This document shows, in pieces, positions 34,418 through 43,343 of a DNA stretch of 64,000 nucleotides (positions within the stretch are counted from its first letter, which is position 1; each line of letters starts with the position of its first letter). Source of the DNA: Acinetobacter brisouii CIP 110357 (GTDB lineage Bacteria > Pseudomonadota > Gammaproteobacteria > Pseudomonadales > Moraxellaceae); NCBI RefSeq assembly GCF_000488275.1, contig NZ_KI530763.1, positions 1-64,000 on the forward strand. Direction: 5' to 3'. A program made the translations under genes and the position numbers. Under the pieces are notes generated by a model. The model saw only the letters and a program-made list of their open reading frames with translations, was not told where the DNA came from and made no database searches.

Positions 34418-36081
34418 GACGTTGCATTCTCCTCAACTGCAAACAGCAACCGCCCTGAAGCAATATTTTTGTCTGCAAACTTTAACTCAAAACTGACTTT
34501 ATGCTGCTTACGGCTCAGACTGAGCTGCAACACATGATAAGGGCGAATCAGGTCTTGAAACTTCAGTTGCTCAAAGCCCTGACACCAACGTAAGTCTGCC
34601 CAAAGTTCGCGTGAAAAATGTTGTAAAAATGCAATCTGACCAACCCCAGGATAAATCGGAAAATTGGGGAAATGTCCTTTGAAACAGGCCAGTTCAGGTG
34701 GGAACTCTAACTGGAAAATGTGCTGCTCATCCTGTTGCTGTCGTGACAAAATCACAGGCTGGCTGCCCTCTTGAAACAGCTTGATCAGGTCGGATTTATT
34801 CAGCTTGGACTGACTATTGACAGGTAACTGACTCAAAAAACGCCACTGGCGAGGAATGGCAATCCGCTCTAGCAACGGCTGTAACTGTTGCTTGAGCTGG
34901 GTGACAAACTGATGTTTGTTCTGCTGTTGCAGTGTTTGTCGGGCAGTATCATTTAGCACAGCCACACAGACCAAAAGTTGACGCTGCTCACGCTCGATCA
35001 GCAAGACGTGACACTGATTGATTGCCTCTAACTGAAGAATTTTACTTTCGATTTCATCGAGACTCAGGCGTTTTTCTTCAAGTTTTACAATACGATCCAT
35101 ACGCCCTAACAAATGAAAGGCACTCTGTAGATTGTTTGGTTCAAGCAGTTCAATACGATCACCTGTTGCCACCCAGTCTATGTCACAGGCATGTGGACTA
35201 CGCATCCACAACTGCTGTTGCTCGTCACTACGGACTTCGACATCGGCGAAAGGCTGCCACACAGCATGATCGGCTGCACGGTGGGCAATGCCTCCTGTCT
35301 CAGAGCTGCCAAAAATTTCAATGATCGGTACATTGATACTTGCACGCACGCCATCTTCAAGTTTCCCACCCGAAGAATAGAGTGCTGCACAATGTTCAAG
35401 CAGCACATCACTCGGCCAGCGTTTCAGTAATGCAGGGCTTGAAATGACGTAGTTCGGCAGATTGATTTCAGCAAAACGCTGTTGCAATTGAACAACATAT
35501 TCGGGGTAAATCAACTGCTCGCGGTAGAAACTGCGTCCAGTAGCAAGCGGCAACAAGACCTTGAACAGCAAACCGTAAATATGTTGATGGCTTACTGTGG
35601 CAATCGCGACAGTAGCTTCAGGTAAGCTAAAACTTTGTGCCAGCCCCTGAACTTCACACAGTAACTGCTGTAAGGAACGTAAAATCTGCTTGGGCGTGCC
35701 TGTAGAGCCTGAGGTAAAAAATACAATTTCACTGTCAGTCAGCAATGAATCAGACAAAGACTGAATCGGCTCAAGCGTTAAAACCCGCTGGCGTTGAATA
35801 AAACCAATGCCCTGCTCTGCCAACTGCTGTTGTAACTGCTGCACCTGATTGGGCGGTAAAATTAACCGTTTATGCGCCAACAACACTGCAAAAAACAGCA
35901 CCAGAAACTCGTAACTGTCGTGTTGCCACAAGGCAAAACTCGATTCAGGCAATTGCTGAATCGCCTGTGACTGACTGGCAACGTCCTGCCAAAATTCAGC
36001 AAAATTCAACGTGCGTAATTGTGCATCGAAACACAGCGTAGCATCTGCGGTTAGATAATTATTAAAATGACAAAGATTCAT
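34414..36081 (-). CDS. AMP-ligase fused to a C-terminal FabA/FabZ-like hotdog domain
   Basis: This 555-residue protein combines two activities. Residues 1 to about 440 form an adenylate-forming domain: VFFTSGSTGTPKQILRS (P-loop), SSPALLKRWP, EIFGSSETGGIAHR and TGDRIELLEP, then FHLLGRMDRIVKLEEKRLSL. It should activate an aryl acid as the adenylate and load it on a carrier protein. Residues about 455-555 resemble a dehydratase domain with FPPELACFKGHFPNFPIYPGVGQIAFLQH. The GHFP His is present, but the acid that follows PGV-x3 in FabZ is Ala here. In E. coli-type clusters these functions are, as I recall, encoded by two genes (ApeH and ApeI). Confidence 0.85.
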   Translation of the reverse strand: MNLCHFNNYLTADATLCFDAQLRTLNFAEFWQDVASQSQAIQQLPESSFALWQHDSYEFLVLFFAVLLAHKRLILPPNQVQQLQQQLAEQGIGFIQRQRVLTLEPIQSLSDSLLTDSEIVFFTSGSTGTPKQILRSLQQLLCEVQGLAQSFSLPEATVAIATVSHQHIYGLLFKVLLPLATGRSFYREQLIYPEYVVQLQQRFAEINLPNYVISSPALLKRWPSDVLLEHCAALYSSGGKLEDGVRASINVPIIEIFGSSETGGIAHRAADHAVWQPFADVEVRSDEQQQLWMRSPHACDIDWVATGDRIELLEPNNLQSAFHLLGRMDRIVKLEEKRLSLDEIESKILQLEAINQCHVLLIEREQRQLLVCVAVLNDTARQTLQQQNKHQFVTQLKQQLQPLLERIAIPRQWRFLSQLPVNSQSKLNKSDLIKLFQEGSQPVILSRQQQDEQHIFQLEFPPELACFKGHFPNFPIYPGVGQIAFLQHFSRELWADLRWCQGFEQLKFQDLIRPYHVLQLSLSRKQHKVSFELKFADKNIASGRLLFAVEENATS

Positions 36082-36083
36082 GG

Positions 36084-36626
36084 TTAATGTAGTCGTTGTT
36101 GGCGCTTACGCAAAATAAACTCAGCAGTGAGCAAAATACCCATGAGCAAATAAGAAATTAAACCGTTATACAGCACCCAAACCTGCATCGGGGCAAAATA
36201 TACCGTCCATAGCGCAATCAGTGCATTGATCAGGAAAAAACCACACCAGACTTTAGTAACCTGACGTGTCCAACGTACACCCGACTCAGGTAAATCAGGT
36301 TCAAAAACGCGGGCAAAGCGTTCAATCATGGAAGGAGGTCGCCAAAGCGTCAATGCAAAAATACACAGTGTCGCCAGACTCATGGCAACAGGATACAGCT
36401 TGAGCCATGCCTGATTGCGCAGTAGCAAACTCAAGCCACCACACAGCATCGCCAGATAAGTCAGAGGTAACAGTGGGCTTTGTCGGGCACTAAAATAACG
36501 AATAACCCCGACCACAAGCAGCAACAGGCTAATTTCCCAAAGCTTGCCATGTGACAAACTCCAGCCCACCAAAAACGGATATGCCACCAACACGATGGCA
36601 GTCGCGACCTTTAACAGCTTGGGCAT
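36084..36626 (-). CDS. Polytopic membrane protein of the APE-type cluster (COG4648-like)
   Basis: The 180-residue protein is almost wholly hydrophobic, with about five to six membrane helices (VATAIVLVAYPFLVGWSL, ISLLLLVVGVIRYF, LTYLAMLCGGLSLLL, AMSLATLCIFALTL, VWCGFFLINALIALWTVYFA, LISYLLMGILLTAEF). Similar proteins recur in aryl-polyene clusters but have no known function. It overlaps the stop of the acyl carrier protein gene by 16 bases and precedes the AMP-ligase gene by two bases. It may anchor the biosynthetic complex at the inner membrane. Confidence 0.75.
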   Translation of the reverse strand: MPKLLKVATAIVLVAYPFLVGWSLSHGKLWEISLLLLVVGVIRYFSARQSPLLPLTYLAMLCGGLSLLLRNQAWLKLYPVAMSLATLCIFALTLWRPPSMIERFARVFEPDLPESGVRWTRQVTKVWCGFFLINALIALWTVYFAPMQVWVLYNGLISYLLMGILLTAEFILRKRQQRLH

Positions 36627-36871
36627 TCTTTTGACATGTTTTGAATGACTAACACCACATCTTCGATGGTACGTACATTTTTAAAGTCTTCAGGTTTAAC
36701 CTGCTTGCCTGTCAATTGCTTGATTTTGACAATCAAATCAACAGCATCAATGCTATCAACATCGAGATCCGAATATAGATTCGAGTTCATTTGAATTTTT
36801 TCAGGCTCAATCTCAAACAGATCTTCCATCCACTCACGTAACTGAGCCAAAATATGCTCTTGAGTTAACAT
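36611..36871 (-). CDS. Acyl carrier protein
   Basis: The 86-residue protein carries the phosphopantetheine site in SDLDVDSIDAVDLIVKI (Ser about residue 37). Its acidic helix structure is typical of ACP. It is one of two carriers in the cluster, separated by nine bases from the next. One may hold the aryl starter and the other the growing chain, but this cannot be told from sequence. It should be activated by the phosphopantetheinyl transferase at 20993-21625. Confidence 0.9.
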   Translation of the reverse strand: MLTQEHILAQLREWMEDLFEIEPEKIQMNSNLYSDLDVDSIDAVDLIVKIKQLTGKQVKPEDFKNVRTIEDVVLVIQNMSKECPSC

Positions 36872-36880
36872 TTTTCCCCC

Positions 36881-37138
36881 TTAAGCTGCCTGACTTTCAA
36901 CCAACTTCACTAAACTTTGAATTGAACGGAAATGCTGCTTGGTGTCCTCTGACTCAGCATTTAAATGAATGTTATAGCGTTTTTTCAGCGCCAAACCTAA
37001 CTCTAAGGCATCAATTGAATCCAGCCCTAAACCTTCGTTAAACAAAGGGGCTTCATCATCAATATCGTCAATTGAAATATCCTCGAGTGCCAAAACATCG
37101 ATAATCATCTGTTTTAGCTCGTCAGCAAGATTGCTCAT
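36881..37138 (-). CDS. Acyl carrier protein
   Basis: The 85-residue protein starts MSNLADELKQMIIDVLALED and has the attachment site in NEGLGLDSIDALELGLAL (Ser about residue 40). An ATG at 37144 would add MY; I chose 37138 because it overlaps the stop of the upstream acyltransferase gene (ATGA), the pattern seen across this cluster. It differs from the neighbouring carrier by a longer loop before helix 2 and a KKRYNIHLNAESEDTKQHF region, so the two are not recent duplicates. Confidence 0.88.
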   Translation of the reverse strand: MSNLADELKQMIIDVLALEDISIDDIDDEAPLFNEGLGLDSIDALELGLALKKRYNIHLNAESEDTKQHFRSIQSLVKLVESQAA

Positions 37139-37929
37139 GTACATAACTCTTGATTGAATAACTGGTGTAAATACTGGTTTAAAGCACGCACATTTTTAGG
37201 CGTGACTGTCGTATCTGTTAAAATGTCGTCGACCCGAATTGGATCAAGCACATTGATTTGAATATGAAAAGGCTCACTCGGAATGTGATACCACTTCTCA
37301 TTTTTGGTCAAGGTCGATGGGCTACAGCGAATCACCACAGGACGAATCGGCACTTGTGCCCGTAAGGCAATATTGGCGGCGCCACGCTGAAAATCATTGA
37401 GTGATTGATTCTTTTCAGTGCGTGTTCCTTCAGGAAAAATAATTAGCGATGCCGCATCTGCTTGTTGCAAGCGCTGCACACAGTCCTGAATAAACTGCTC
37501 AGAACCTGCATTTAAAATATATGCTGCGTTTTGCACAGGGCCTCGGGTAAATGGATTTTGCCACAACGCCTGTTTCACCACACAATTCGCTTTAGGCATT
37601 AACCCGATCAATAACATCACGTCAATTAATGTCGGATGATTGGCAATTACCAGTTCTCTCTGACTATTTTGCAGCTTATCCAAACCTTCAACACTGTAAG
37701 TCATGACACCAAGTTTGGTCATGCTTTCGATAAAACCATGAAAACCATGCCGAATCACCTGCTGGGTTAACTCAACACGGCGTTTTGGATCAGACGTGTA
37801 AAGTCTTACCGCAGGTGCAATCACGGTTCCAATGGCAACACCGCCCACCCCAAAACTGGCAAAACCCAAGCCTGTCGCCGCCATCCGCCATAGATAGTTA
37901 AGTTGCTGTTTGGACTTGCCTTTTAACAT
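37135..37929 (-). CDS. PlsC-like 1-acylglycerol-3-phosphate O-acyltransferase family protein
   Basis: The 264-residue protein has an N-terminal membrane segment (LGFASFGVGGVAIGTVIAP, about residues 20-40). The PlsC motifs follow in order: VIANHPTLIDVMLLIG (the NHxxxxD site with Asn-His-Pro), then LIIFPEGTRTEKN (FPEGTR) and VPIRPVVIRC. Start 37929 is an ATG in a region with GGGAAG; the longer TTG start at 37974 lies inside the previous gene. It overlaps that gene by seven bases. It could acylate the lipid anchor for the polyene. Confidence 0.85.
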   Translation of the reverse strand: MLKGKSKQQLNYLWRMAATGLGFASFGVGGVAIGTVIAPAVRLYTSDPKRRVELTQQVIRHGFHGFIESMTKLGVMTYSVEGLDKLQNSQRELVIANHPTLIDVMLLIGLMPKANCVVKQALWQNPFTRGPVQNAAYILNAGSEQFIQDCVQRLQQADAASLIIFPEGTRTEKNQSLNDFQRGAANIALRAQVPIRPVVIRCSPSTLTKNEKWYHIPSEPFHIQINVLDPIRVDDILTDTTVTPKNVRALNQYLHQLFNQELCT

Positions 37930-38558
37930 CGTTGCCACTTCCCTGATGCTGACTGTGGAGTACCCATTTGCCAAAACTGTAAAAACTCCTGTGCATCCTG
38001 CTCAGGAGGTTGATGACTGGTTTCTATTTTCAACACTGGATCAAACTGCACATTCGGCTCAGACAGACTGAGTACCGCTGCCACTGAAAAAGCATCAAAG
38101 CGATTCACCCCTTCATACACATCGGGTAAAGGCGCATCGTAATACACCACCAATGCACGCTGTGCTGTCGGATGCGTTTTCAAAAATGCATAGGCTTCAA
38201 CCACTGCTTCCGACCATGAACAGCTTAAGCTGGTCGATGGCGTAGCATCCTGATATAAAATAGAATATAAACCTGCTATAGCATTATGCACAGACGTGGA
38301 AAATTGTGTCGGTGATGGTGTATGACCTTGTAATACATCTTGTAAAATATTTAAGGTTTTTTGTTCATCACCAAAATGTGATGCCCAAACAATATAATCA
38401 ATGTCATAGGTTTGCAAAGCTTGTATGGCACCATTGAACGCCAGCTTAGCCAAAGTAGACAAACGGCGGCGCTGCATGGCAGGAATCGCCTGCAATACCT
38501 GCAAATCGGCATGATGATCTGTGCTATAGAGTTGTTGTACTTGTAGTTGTAAGTTCAC
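37923..38558 (-). CDS. Short ketosynthase-like protein (PF13723-type, candidate chain-length factor)
   Basis: The 211-residue protein looks like the N-terminal half of a ketosynthase: RRRLSTLAKLAFNGAIQAL, IVWASHFGDEQKTLNILQDV, TPSPTQFSTSVHNAIAGLYSI and TSLSCSWSEAVVEAYAFL. It lacks the downstream HGTAT and GHxxGAAG regions, so it cannot complete a normal triad. The position of the KS cysteine still reads Ser-Cys-Ser. Such short proteins are usual in aryl-polyene clusters and are described as chain-length factor partners of ApeO. It starts with GTG at 38558, six bases after GGGGTG, and is the first gene of the operon. Confidence 0.8.
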   Translation of the reverse strand: MNLQLQVQQLYSTDHHADLQVLQAIPAMQRRRLSTLAKLAFNGAIQALQTYDIDYIVWASHFGDEQKTLNILQDVLQGHTPSPTQFSTSVHNAIAGLYSILYQDATPSTSLSCSWSEAVVEAYAFLKTHPTAQRALVVYYDAPLPDVYEGVNRFDAFSVAAVLSLSEPNVQFDPVLKIETSHQPPEQDAQEFLQFWQMGTPQSASGKWQRC

Positions 38559-38722
38559 ACTCTACACCCCGAGCTGACCAAAAAATGGAATCTATTATAA
38601 ATAAACAAGGGCGCTAAAATAGCAAAAAAACATTTAAAAAAAAATGAAAACAATAAATTTCTAGAAAAGATATACTAAAAGTATAATAACTCGATTTTCT
38701 CTCAATATTTTAAATAAAAAAA
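38559..38722 (-). promoter_or_regulatory. Promoter region of the APE-type cluster
   Basis: This AT-rich region separates the der terminator from the first gene of the cluster. On the minus strand a perfect TATAAT (38594-38599) lies about 35 bases before the GTG start. No good -35 occurs at 17 bases; TTGCTA at 20 bases is the nearest match. Transcription may need an activator. Nothing else is visible. Confidence 0.35.
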
Positions 38723-38745
38723 GCTATCCGAAGATAGCTTTTTAT
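38717..38745 (-). terminator. Intrinsic terminator of der (bidirectional in shape)
   Basis: GCTATC (38723-38728) pairs with GATAGC (38733-38738) around CGAA, with an A-run on the left that becomes a seven-base T-run on the minus strand. It ends the der operon 16 bases past the stop. Confidence 0.9.
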
Positions 38746-38753
38746 ACGCAGGC

Positions 38754-40163
38754 TTAACGCTTAAATTTCTTTTCCGCTTTCTTGAATTTCTGAATGTAAC
38801 GGCGGCGACGCGCAGCAACACGCTCATCAACCTGAGTTTTACGACCTTCAAACGGATTTTCAGAGGTTTTAAAGTCAATACGAACAGGTGTACCTTCAAG
38901 CTTGTACACTTTACGGAACACGTTTTCCAAGTAACGACGATAATCTGCTGGTGTCTTATCAACCTTGTTACCGTGAATCACGATCGTTGGTGGATTTTGC
39001 CCACCCATATGCGCATAACGCATTTTAATACGACGACCACTGATCATTGGCGGTTGATGCGCTTCTGTTGCGTCATTCAAAATCTGGGTCAATTTCGCAG
39101 GAGAAACCTTAAGATTGGCAGATTCATAAGCACGGTGAATCGATGGGTATAACTCACCAACACCAGTACCATGCAAAGCCGAAATAAGATGAATACGCGC
39201 CCAAGGAATGAAGTCAAAACGACGATCAACATCCAACTTACATTGTTTACGATCGTATTCGGACATGTTATCCCATTTGTTAATGGCGATTACCATGGCA
39301 CGACCCGCTTCAAGCGCATAACCGATCAAGTGCAAATCTTGCTCAACCACGCCTTCGCGTGCATCCAGAACAACCACAACAACATGTGCGTCTTTCATGG
39401 CTTGTAAAGTTTTCACGACCGAGAATTTCTCAATCATTTCATCTACTTTACCTTTACGACGTACACCCGCGGTATCGATCAAAGTATATTGGCGACCATC
39501 ACGTTCAAATGGAATATACACCGAATCTCGGGTTGTTCCTGGTTGGTCAAATGCCACCACACGGTCTTCACCCAACAAGCGGTTGACCAGTGTCGATTTA
39601 CCCACATTTGGACGACCAATAATCGCTAAACGTAAACCAGTCGCTTTGTCGTGTTCTTCTGGGTTTTCATCTTCAGGTACATCAGCCAGCACATCTTCGA
39701 GCATCTGTGAGACGCCGCGACCATGACTCGCTGCAACATGCAGTGGTTCACCAAAGCCCAGTTTGAAAAATTCAGCCACGGCAGCTTCAGCATGCACGCC
39801 ATCGACCTTGTTGGCAACCAAGAAAACTTTCTTGCCTAAAGTACGCAATTCACGTGCAATTTGTTCATCAGACGCCAATAATCCCGCACGCGCATCCACC
39901 ACGAAGATAATCATATCTGCTTCGTGAATCGCTGTTTTGGACTGTTCTGCCATATAGGCATCAATGCCCTGTTCACTTTCGCCAATACCCCCTGTATCGA
40001 CTACAATGAACGACTTGTTTTGATAAACTGCATCACCATATTTGCGGTCACGAGTCAGACCAGCAAAGTCAGCAACCAGTGCGTCACGACTTTTGGTTAT
40101 CTGGTTAAATAACGTTGATTTTCCGACATTCGGACGCCCAATCAGCGCAATAACGGGTTTCAT
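38754..40163 (-). CDS. der: Ribosome assembly GTPase Der (EngA)
   Basis: Der is an essential GTPase with two G domains that helps mature the 50S ribosomal subunit. The 469-residue protein has G1 motifs [14 protein letters not shown] (residues 8-21) and [14 protein letters not shown] (about 185-198), DTGG/DTAG G3 motifs, NKVD and NKWD G4 motifs, and a C-terminal KH-like domain. The tail is basic ([17 protein letters not shown]). Length is normal. It is last in the hisS-yfgM-bamB-der cluster, four bases after bamB. Confidence 0.98.
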   Translation of the reverse strand: MKPVIALIGRPNVGKSTLFNQITKSRDALVADFAGLTRDRKYGDAVYQNKSFIVVDTGGIGESEQGIDAYMAEQSKTAIHEADMIIFVVDARAGLLASDEQIARELRTLGKKVFLVANKVDGVHAEAAVAEFFKLGFGEPLHVAASHGRGVSQMLEDVLADVPEDENPEEHDKATGLRLAIIGRPNVGKSTLVNRLLGEDRVVAFDQPGTTRDSVYIPFERDGRQYTLIDTAGVRRKGKVDEMIEKFSVVKTLQAMKDAHVVVVVLDAREGVVEQDLHLIGYALEAGRAMVIAINKWDNMSEYDRKQCKLDVDRRFDFIPWARIHLISALHGTGVGELYPSIHRAYESANLKVSPAKLTQILNDATEAHQPPMISGRRIKMRYAHMGGQNPPTIVIHGNKVDKTPADYRRYLENVFRKVYKLEGTPVRIDFKTSENPFEGRKTQVDERVAARRRRYIQKFKKAEKKFKR

Positions 40164-40166
40164 AAA

Positions 40167-41318
40167 TTAACGATTCTGCCAAACGCTTAACGCGCCTTTT
40201 TGAGTTGAAACATAAAGTTGGTTGTCAATCACACGTAAAGATGTGACTTGTCCCTTGGTATTGGAACGACCAATCAAATTACCTGTATTTGGATCTAATA
40301 AGCTCAAAGCACCTTCATAATCCCCAACCACAAGGTCAGAACCCAACATCACTGGGTTACTAAGATTACGGTGTAAAAGCTGTGTATTTTCCCAAAGTTT
40401 TTGACCGCTCATGAGATCATAAGCAATCACTTTGCCATCGGTCGTGCTGACAAAGACTTTATTTTGTATCACTTCTGGACGCTGGTTGCTGCTAGCATCC
40501 TGAGTCCACAGCACTTGTTGCTGTGCAAGATCTGTCACGGCAACCTGCCCTTGGTAACTGGTCGTGACCATGTACTGCCCCATCATTACAGGGTCGCCAC
40601 TAATGTCATTTAAACGCTGTACGTCTGAGCGACCTTCGGCAACTGCAACACGACGTTGCAAGCGCGGTACACCACTGATGACATCGATGACATAAACATA
40701 GGCATTTGAGGTTGCGATCAGTACATTGTTTGGGTCGAGCATGACAGGTGCTGCACGACCACGCAAGCTAAATGAGACATTCGGCAAACGGTATGTCCAA
40801 AGCTGCTGACCTGTGCTGACATCGTGTGCGTAGACATTACCATCATTACTCACAGTAATCACACGTCCTGCCTGAATATGCGATGGCGCAATCACCGCAC
40901 CTGAAAGCTGAGCGGCCCATTTTATTTGCCCGGAAGTTTCATCAAGTGCAAACAACTCGCCTTTTTCATTGCCTGCAACCACAATGCCTTCACCAACTTC
41001 CACACCCGCACTTAAGCCATGTTTTTTGGTGAGTTTGGTTGACCAAAGGCGCTGTTTGCCTTTGTAGGCTTCGACATAACCTTTTGGATCAACAAAAAAG
41101 ATCACGCCATTGTCTGCCCCCATTTGTAAACGCAATGGATCATTTTTATTGGTTTGGGTTACATGCTCGAAAAATACAGGGACTAAAGTTTTCGCTTGCA
41201 CTATTTTTGGAAGTTTGTTGGGTTTAATTTCTTCCACTTTAGTTTTATTGCTAGAGCAGCCCACCAAAGCAACAGCTGCAAGTGTTAGCGCAAACGGTAC
41301 GGTAAATTTTTTATTCAT
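40167..41318 (-). CDS. bamB: Outer membrane protein assembly factor BamB
   Basis: BamB is a lipoprotein of the BAM complex that inserts beta-barrel proteins. The 383-residue protein has a lipoprotein signal MNKKFTVPFALTLAAVALVG with Cys21 in VGCSS. The remainder is an eight-bladed propeller with repeated tryptophan-containing blades such as GELFALDETSGQIKW, GNVYAHDVSTGQQLW and GKVIAYDLMSGQKLW. It starts directly after the YfgM-like gene stop and is four bases before der. Confidence 0.97.
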   Translation of the reverse strand: MNKKFTVPFALTLAAVALVGCSSNKTKVEEIKPNKLPKIVQAKTLVPVFFEHVTQTNKNDPLRLQMGADNGVIFFVDPKGYVEAYKGKQRLWSTKLTKKHGLSAGVEVGEGIVVAGNEKGELFALDETSGQIKWAAQLSGAVIAPSHIQAGRVITVSNDGNVYAHDVSTGQQLWTYRLPNVSFSLRGRAAPVMLDPNNVLIATSNAYVYVIDVISGVPRLQRRVAVAEGRSDVQRLNDISGDPVMMGQYMVTTSYQGQVAVTDLAQQQVLWTQDASSNQRPEVIQNKVFVSTTDGKVIAYDLMSGQKLWENTQLLHRNLSNPVMLGSDLVVGDYEGALSLLDPNTGNLIGRSNTKGQVTSLRVIDNQLYVSTQKGALSVWQNR

Positions 41319-42020
41319 TTAAGACTCATCCACTTGTGTTTTCAAAATTGGGCGTTCGATATCAGGATCATTCACTAAAACGCCAACACTTTCGAGTTTA
41401 ATTTGTAAAATTTGTCGTTCTTGTTTACGCGCAACAATGGCATCCCATGCACTTTGATACGCTTTGCGTGCTTGAGCAACATCATTTTTTGCAACGTAAA
41501 TATCACCACGTGCTTCATCTGCTGATGCTTTAAACGCTGGAACCTTGATGAGATCCAAGGTTTTTAAAGCATCATCATATTTTTTCTGCGCTGCTTGTGT
41601 ATAGGCCAAATGCAGGTTAACCAACTGAAGTAAACCTTCGTCATCAACCTTCGCATTTTGTACTTTTTTCAGTTCACGTTCTGCCGCAGTATAGTTGCCT
41701 TGGTCAAATGCCACTTTAGACATAACCAATTCAGCTTGGATCGCCTGCACAGAGTCCAGATTCTTTTTCAGAACTGTATCAGCAGATGGCGCAAGTTTGT
41801 TATACGCACTTGGATCACCTGTTAAACTCTGTGCTTCATCCATAAGCTGCTGAACACGTGCGGTTTCATTTTGCGCACTATGTAGCTGTTTTTTCTGCCA
41901 GTAATTCCAGCCAAAAAATGCAATCAATGCAACCAGAATACCACTGACTGCGGCAGAACCATATTTCTTGCTCAGTGATTTTAGATTATCGAGTTGCTCT
42001 TCTTGTGTTAGTGCACTCAT
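41319..42020 (-). CDS. YfgM-like tetratricopeptide membrane protein
   Basis: The 233-residue protein has a single membrane helix (residues about 20-42: AAVSGILVALIAFFGWNYW), a short cytoplasmic N-terminus and a periplasmic TPR-type helical domain (YTAAERELKKVQNA, YDDALKTLDLIKVPAF, ARKAYQSAWDAI). This is the topology of YfgM, which binds the SecYEG-PpiD complex. It is between hisS and bamB, as in other gammaproteobacteria. Confidence 0.9.
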   Translation of the reverse strand: MSALTQEEQLDNLKSLSKKYGSAAVSGILVALIAFFGWNYWQKKQLHSAQNETARVQQLMDEAQSLTGDPSAYNKLAPSADTVLKKNLDSVQAIQAELVMSKVAFDQGNYTAAERELKKVQNAKVDDEGLLQLVNLHLAYTQAAQKKYDDALKTLDLIKVPAFKASADEARGDIYVAKNDVAQARKAYQSAWDAIVARKQERQILQIKLESVGVLVNDPDIERPILKTQVDES

Positions 42021-42050
42021 GTGACTGTCCTTCTGACTTTCCTATGCAGC

Positions 42051-43343
42051 TTATTCAGCAAATTTTTCAATTAAAAATGGCACGATGTCCGCAATTTTTA
42101 GCTCGACTTGCTCTGCCGTTGCCAATGTTTTGAGGCTGACTTGCTGATTTTCCCACTCACGCTCACCCAAAATCATGGCAAAAACTGCTCCAGATTGATC
42201 TGCCTTTTTCATTTGGCTTTTCATACTGCCTTGAGAGCCTGTTTTCACTCGAATTGAGCTATTTGCAGTTTCAAGCTGATTGCGTAATTGTTCTGCCAAC
42301 ACCAAAGCTTTACCCTGACAAGCAGGATCGGCAAGCAAGAACACTTCGCAATCACGTGTGATTTGTGTTTGCTCAACCTGTTCAAGCAACAACAACAAAC
42401 GCTCCATGCCCATCGCAAAGCCAACCGCAGGCACAGACTGGTCTGCCTTACCTTTGAGCTGTCCCACCAAGCCATCATAACGTCCACCTGCACAGACTGT
42501 GCCTTGTGAACCCAAATGTGTGGTTGTCCATTCAAATACGGTTTTGTTGTAATAATCTAAACCACGAACCAGTTTCTGGTTAATCACAAACTTCACACCT
42601 GCATCAGTTAAATACTGCTGCAATTGTGCGAAATGCTGCATGGTGTCTTCTTTTAGGAAGTCATGCAGTTTCGGTGCATTTTCCAAAATTTGCTGGGTAC
42701 GCTCGTTTTTCGAATCCAAAATACGCAGTGGGTTAGTGCTTAAACGGCGCTGAGAGTCTTCATCCAACTCGTCTTTATGTGCAGTCAAAAACTCAACCAA
42801 TGCATTACGATATTCGTTACGCTCATCCATTTCGCCCAAAGTATTCAGCTCAAGCTGAACTTTGTCGGAAACGCCCATGCGCTGCCACAAACGTGCCGTC
42901 ATTAGAATCAGTTCAGCATCAATATCTGGCGTTGCGACCCCAAAGGTTTCCACACCAAACTGATGAAACTGACGGTAACGACCCTTTTGTGGTTTCTCAT
43001 AACGGAACATTGGGCCGATATACCACACACGCGGCGTAGCACCACGCAACAAATTATGTTCGAGCATGGCACGCACACAACCTGCTGTCCCTTCAGGACG
43101 CAAGGTGAGTGACTCTGGTGGATTACCTTTGTCAAAAAAGGTATACATTTCTTTTTCAACGATATCGGTTGCATCACCAATAGCACGTTTAAATAAACCC
43201 GTATGTTCAACCATCGGCAAACGGATTTGTTGATAGCCATAGGCATCCATTAATGATGCAAGATGCTGCTCCAGACGTCTCCACGCAGGCGTTTGCGAAG
43301 GAAGAACGTCATTAAAACCTTTAATTGCGACAATTGAACTCAT
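42051..43343 (-). CDS. hisS: Histidyl-tRNA synthetase
   Basis: HisS charges tRNA-His. The 430-residue class II synthetase has [19 protein letters not shown] at the start, the motif 2 region [17 protein letters not shown] and [19 protein letters not shown], the histidine-binding [13 protein letters not shown] and motif 3 [16 protein letters not shown]. The C-terminal anticodon domain ([17 protein letters not shown] to the end) is present. It overlaps ispG by four bases (ATGA). Confidence 0.98.
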   Translation of the reverse strand: MSSIVAIKGFNDVLPSQTPAWRRLEQHLASLMDAYGYQQIRLPMVEHTGLFKRAIGDATDIVEKEMYTFFDKGNPPESLTLRPEGTAGCVRAMLEHNLLRGATPRVWYIGPMFRYEKPQKGRYRQFHQFGVETFGVATPDIDAELILMTARLWQRMGVSDKVQLELNTLGEMDERNEYRNALVEFLTAHKDELDEDSQRRLSTNPLRILDSKNERTQQILENAPKLHDFLKEDTMQHFAQLQQYLTDAGVKFVINQKLVRGLDYYNKTVFEWTTTHLGSQGTVCAGGRYDGLVGQLKGKADQSVPAVGFAMGMERLLLLLEQVEQTQITRDCEVFLLADPACQGKALVLAEQLRNQLETANSSIRVKTGSQGSMKSQMKKADQSGAVFAMILGEREWENQQVSLKTLATAEQVELKIADIVPFLIEKFAE

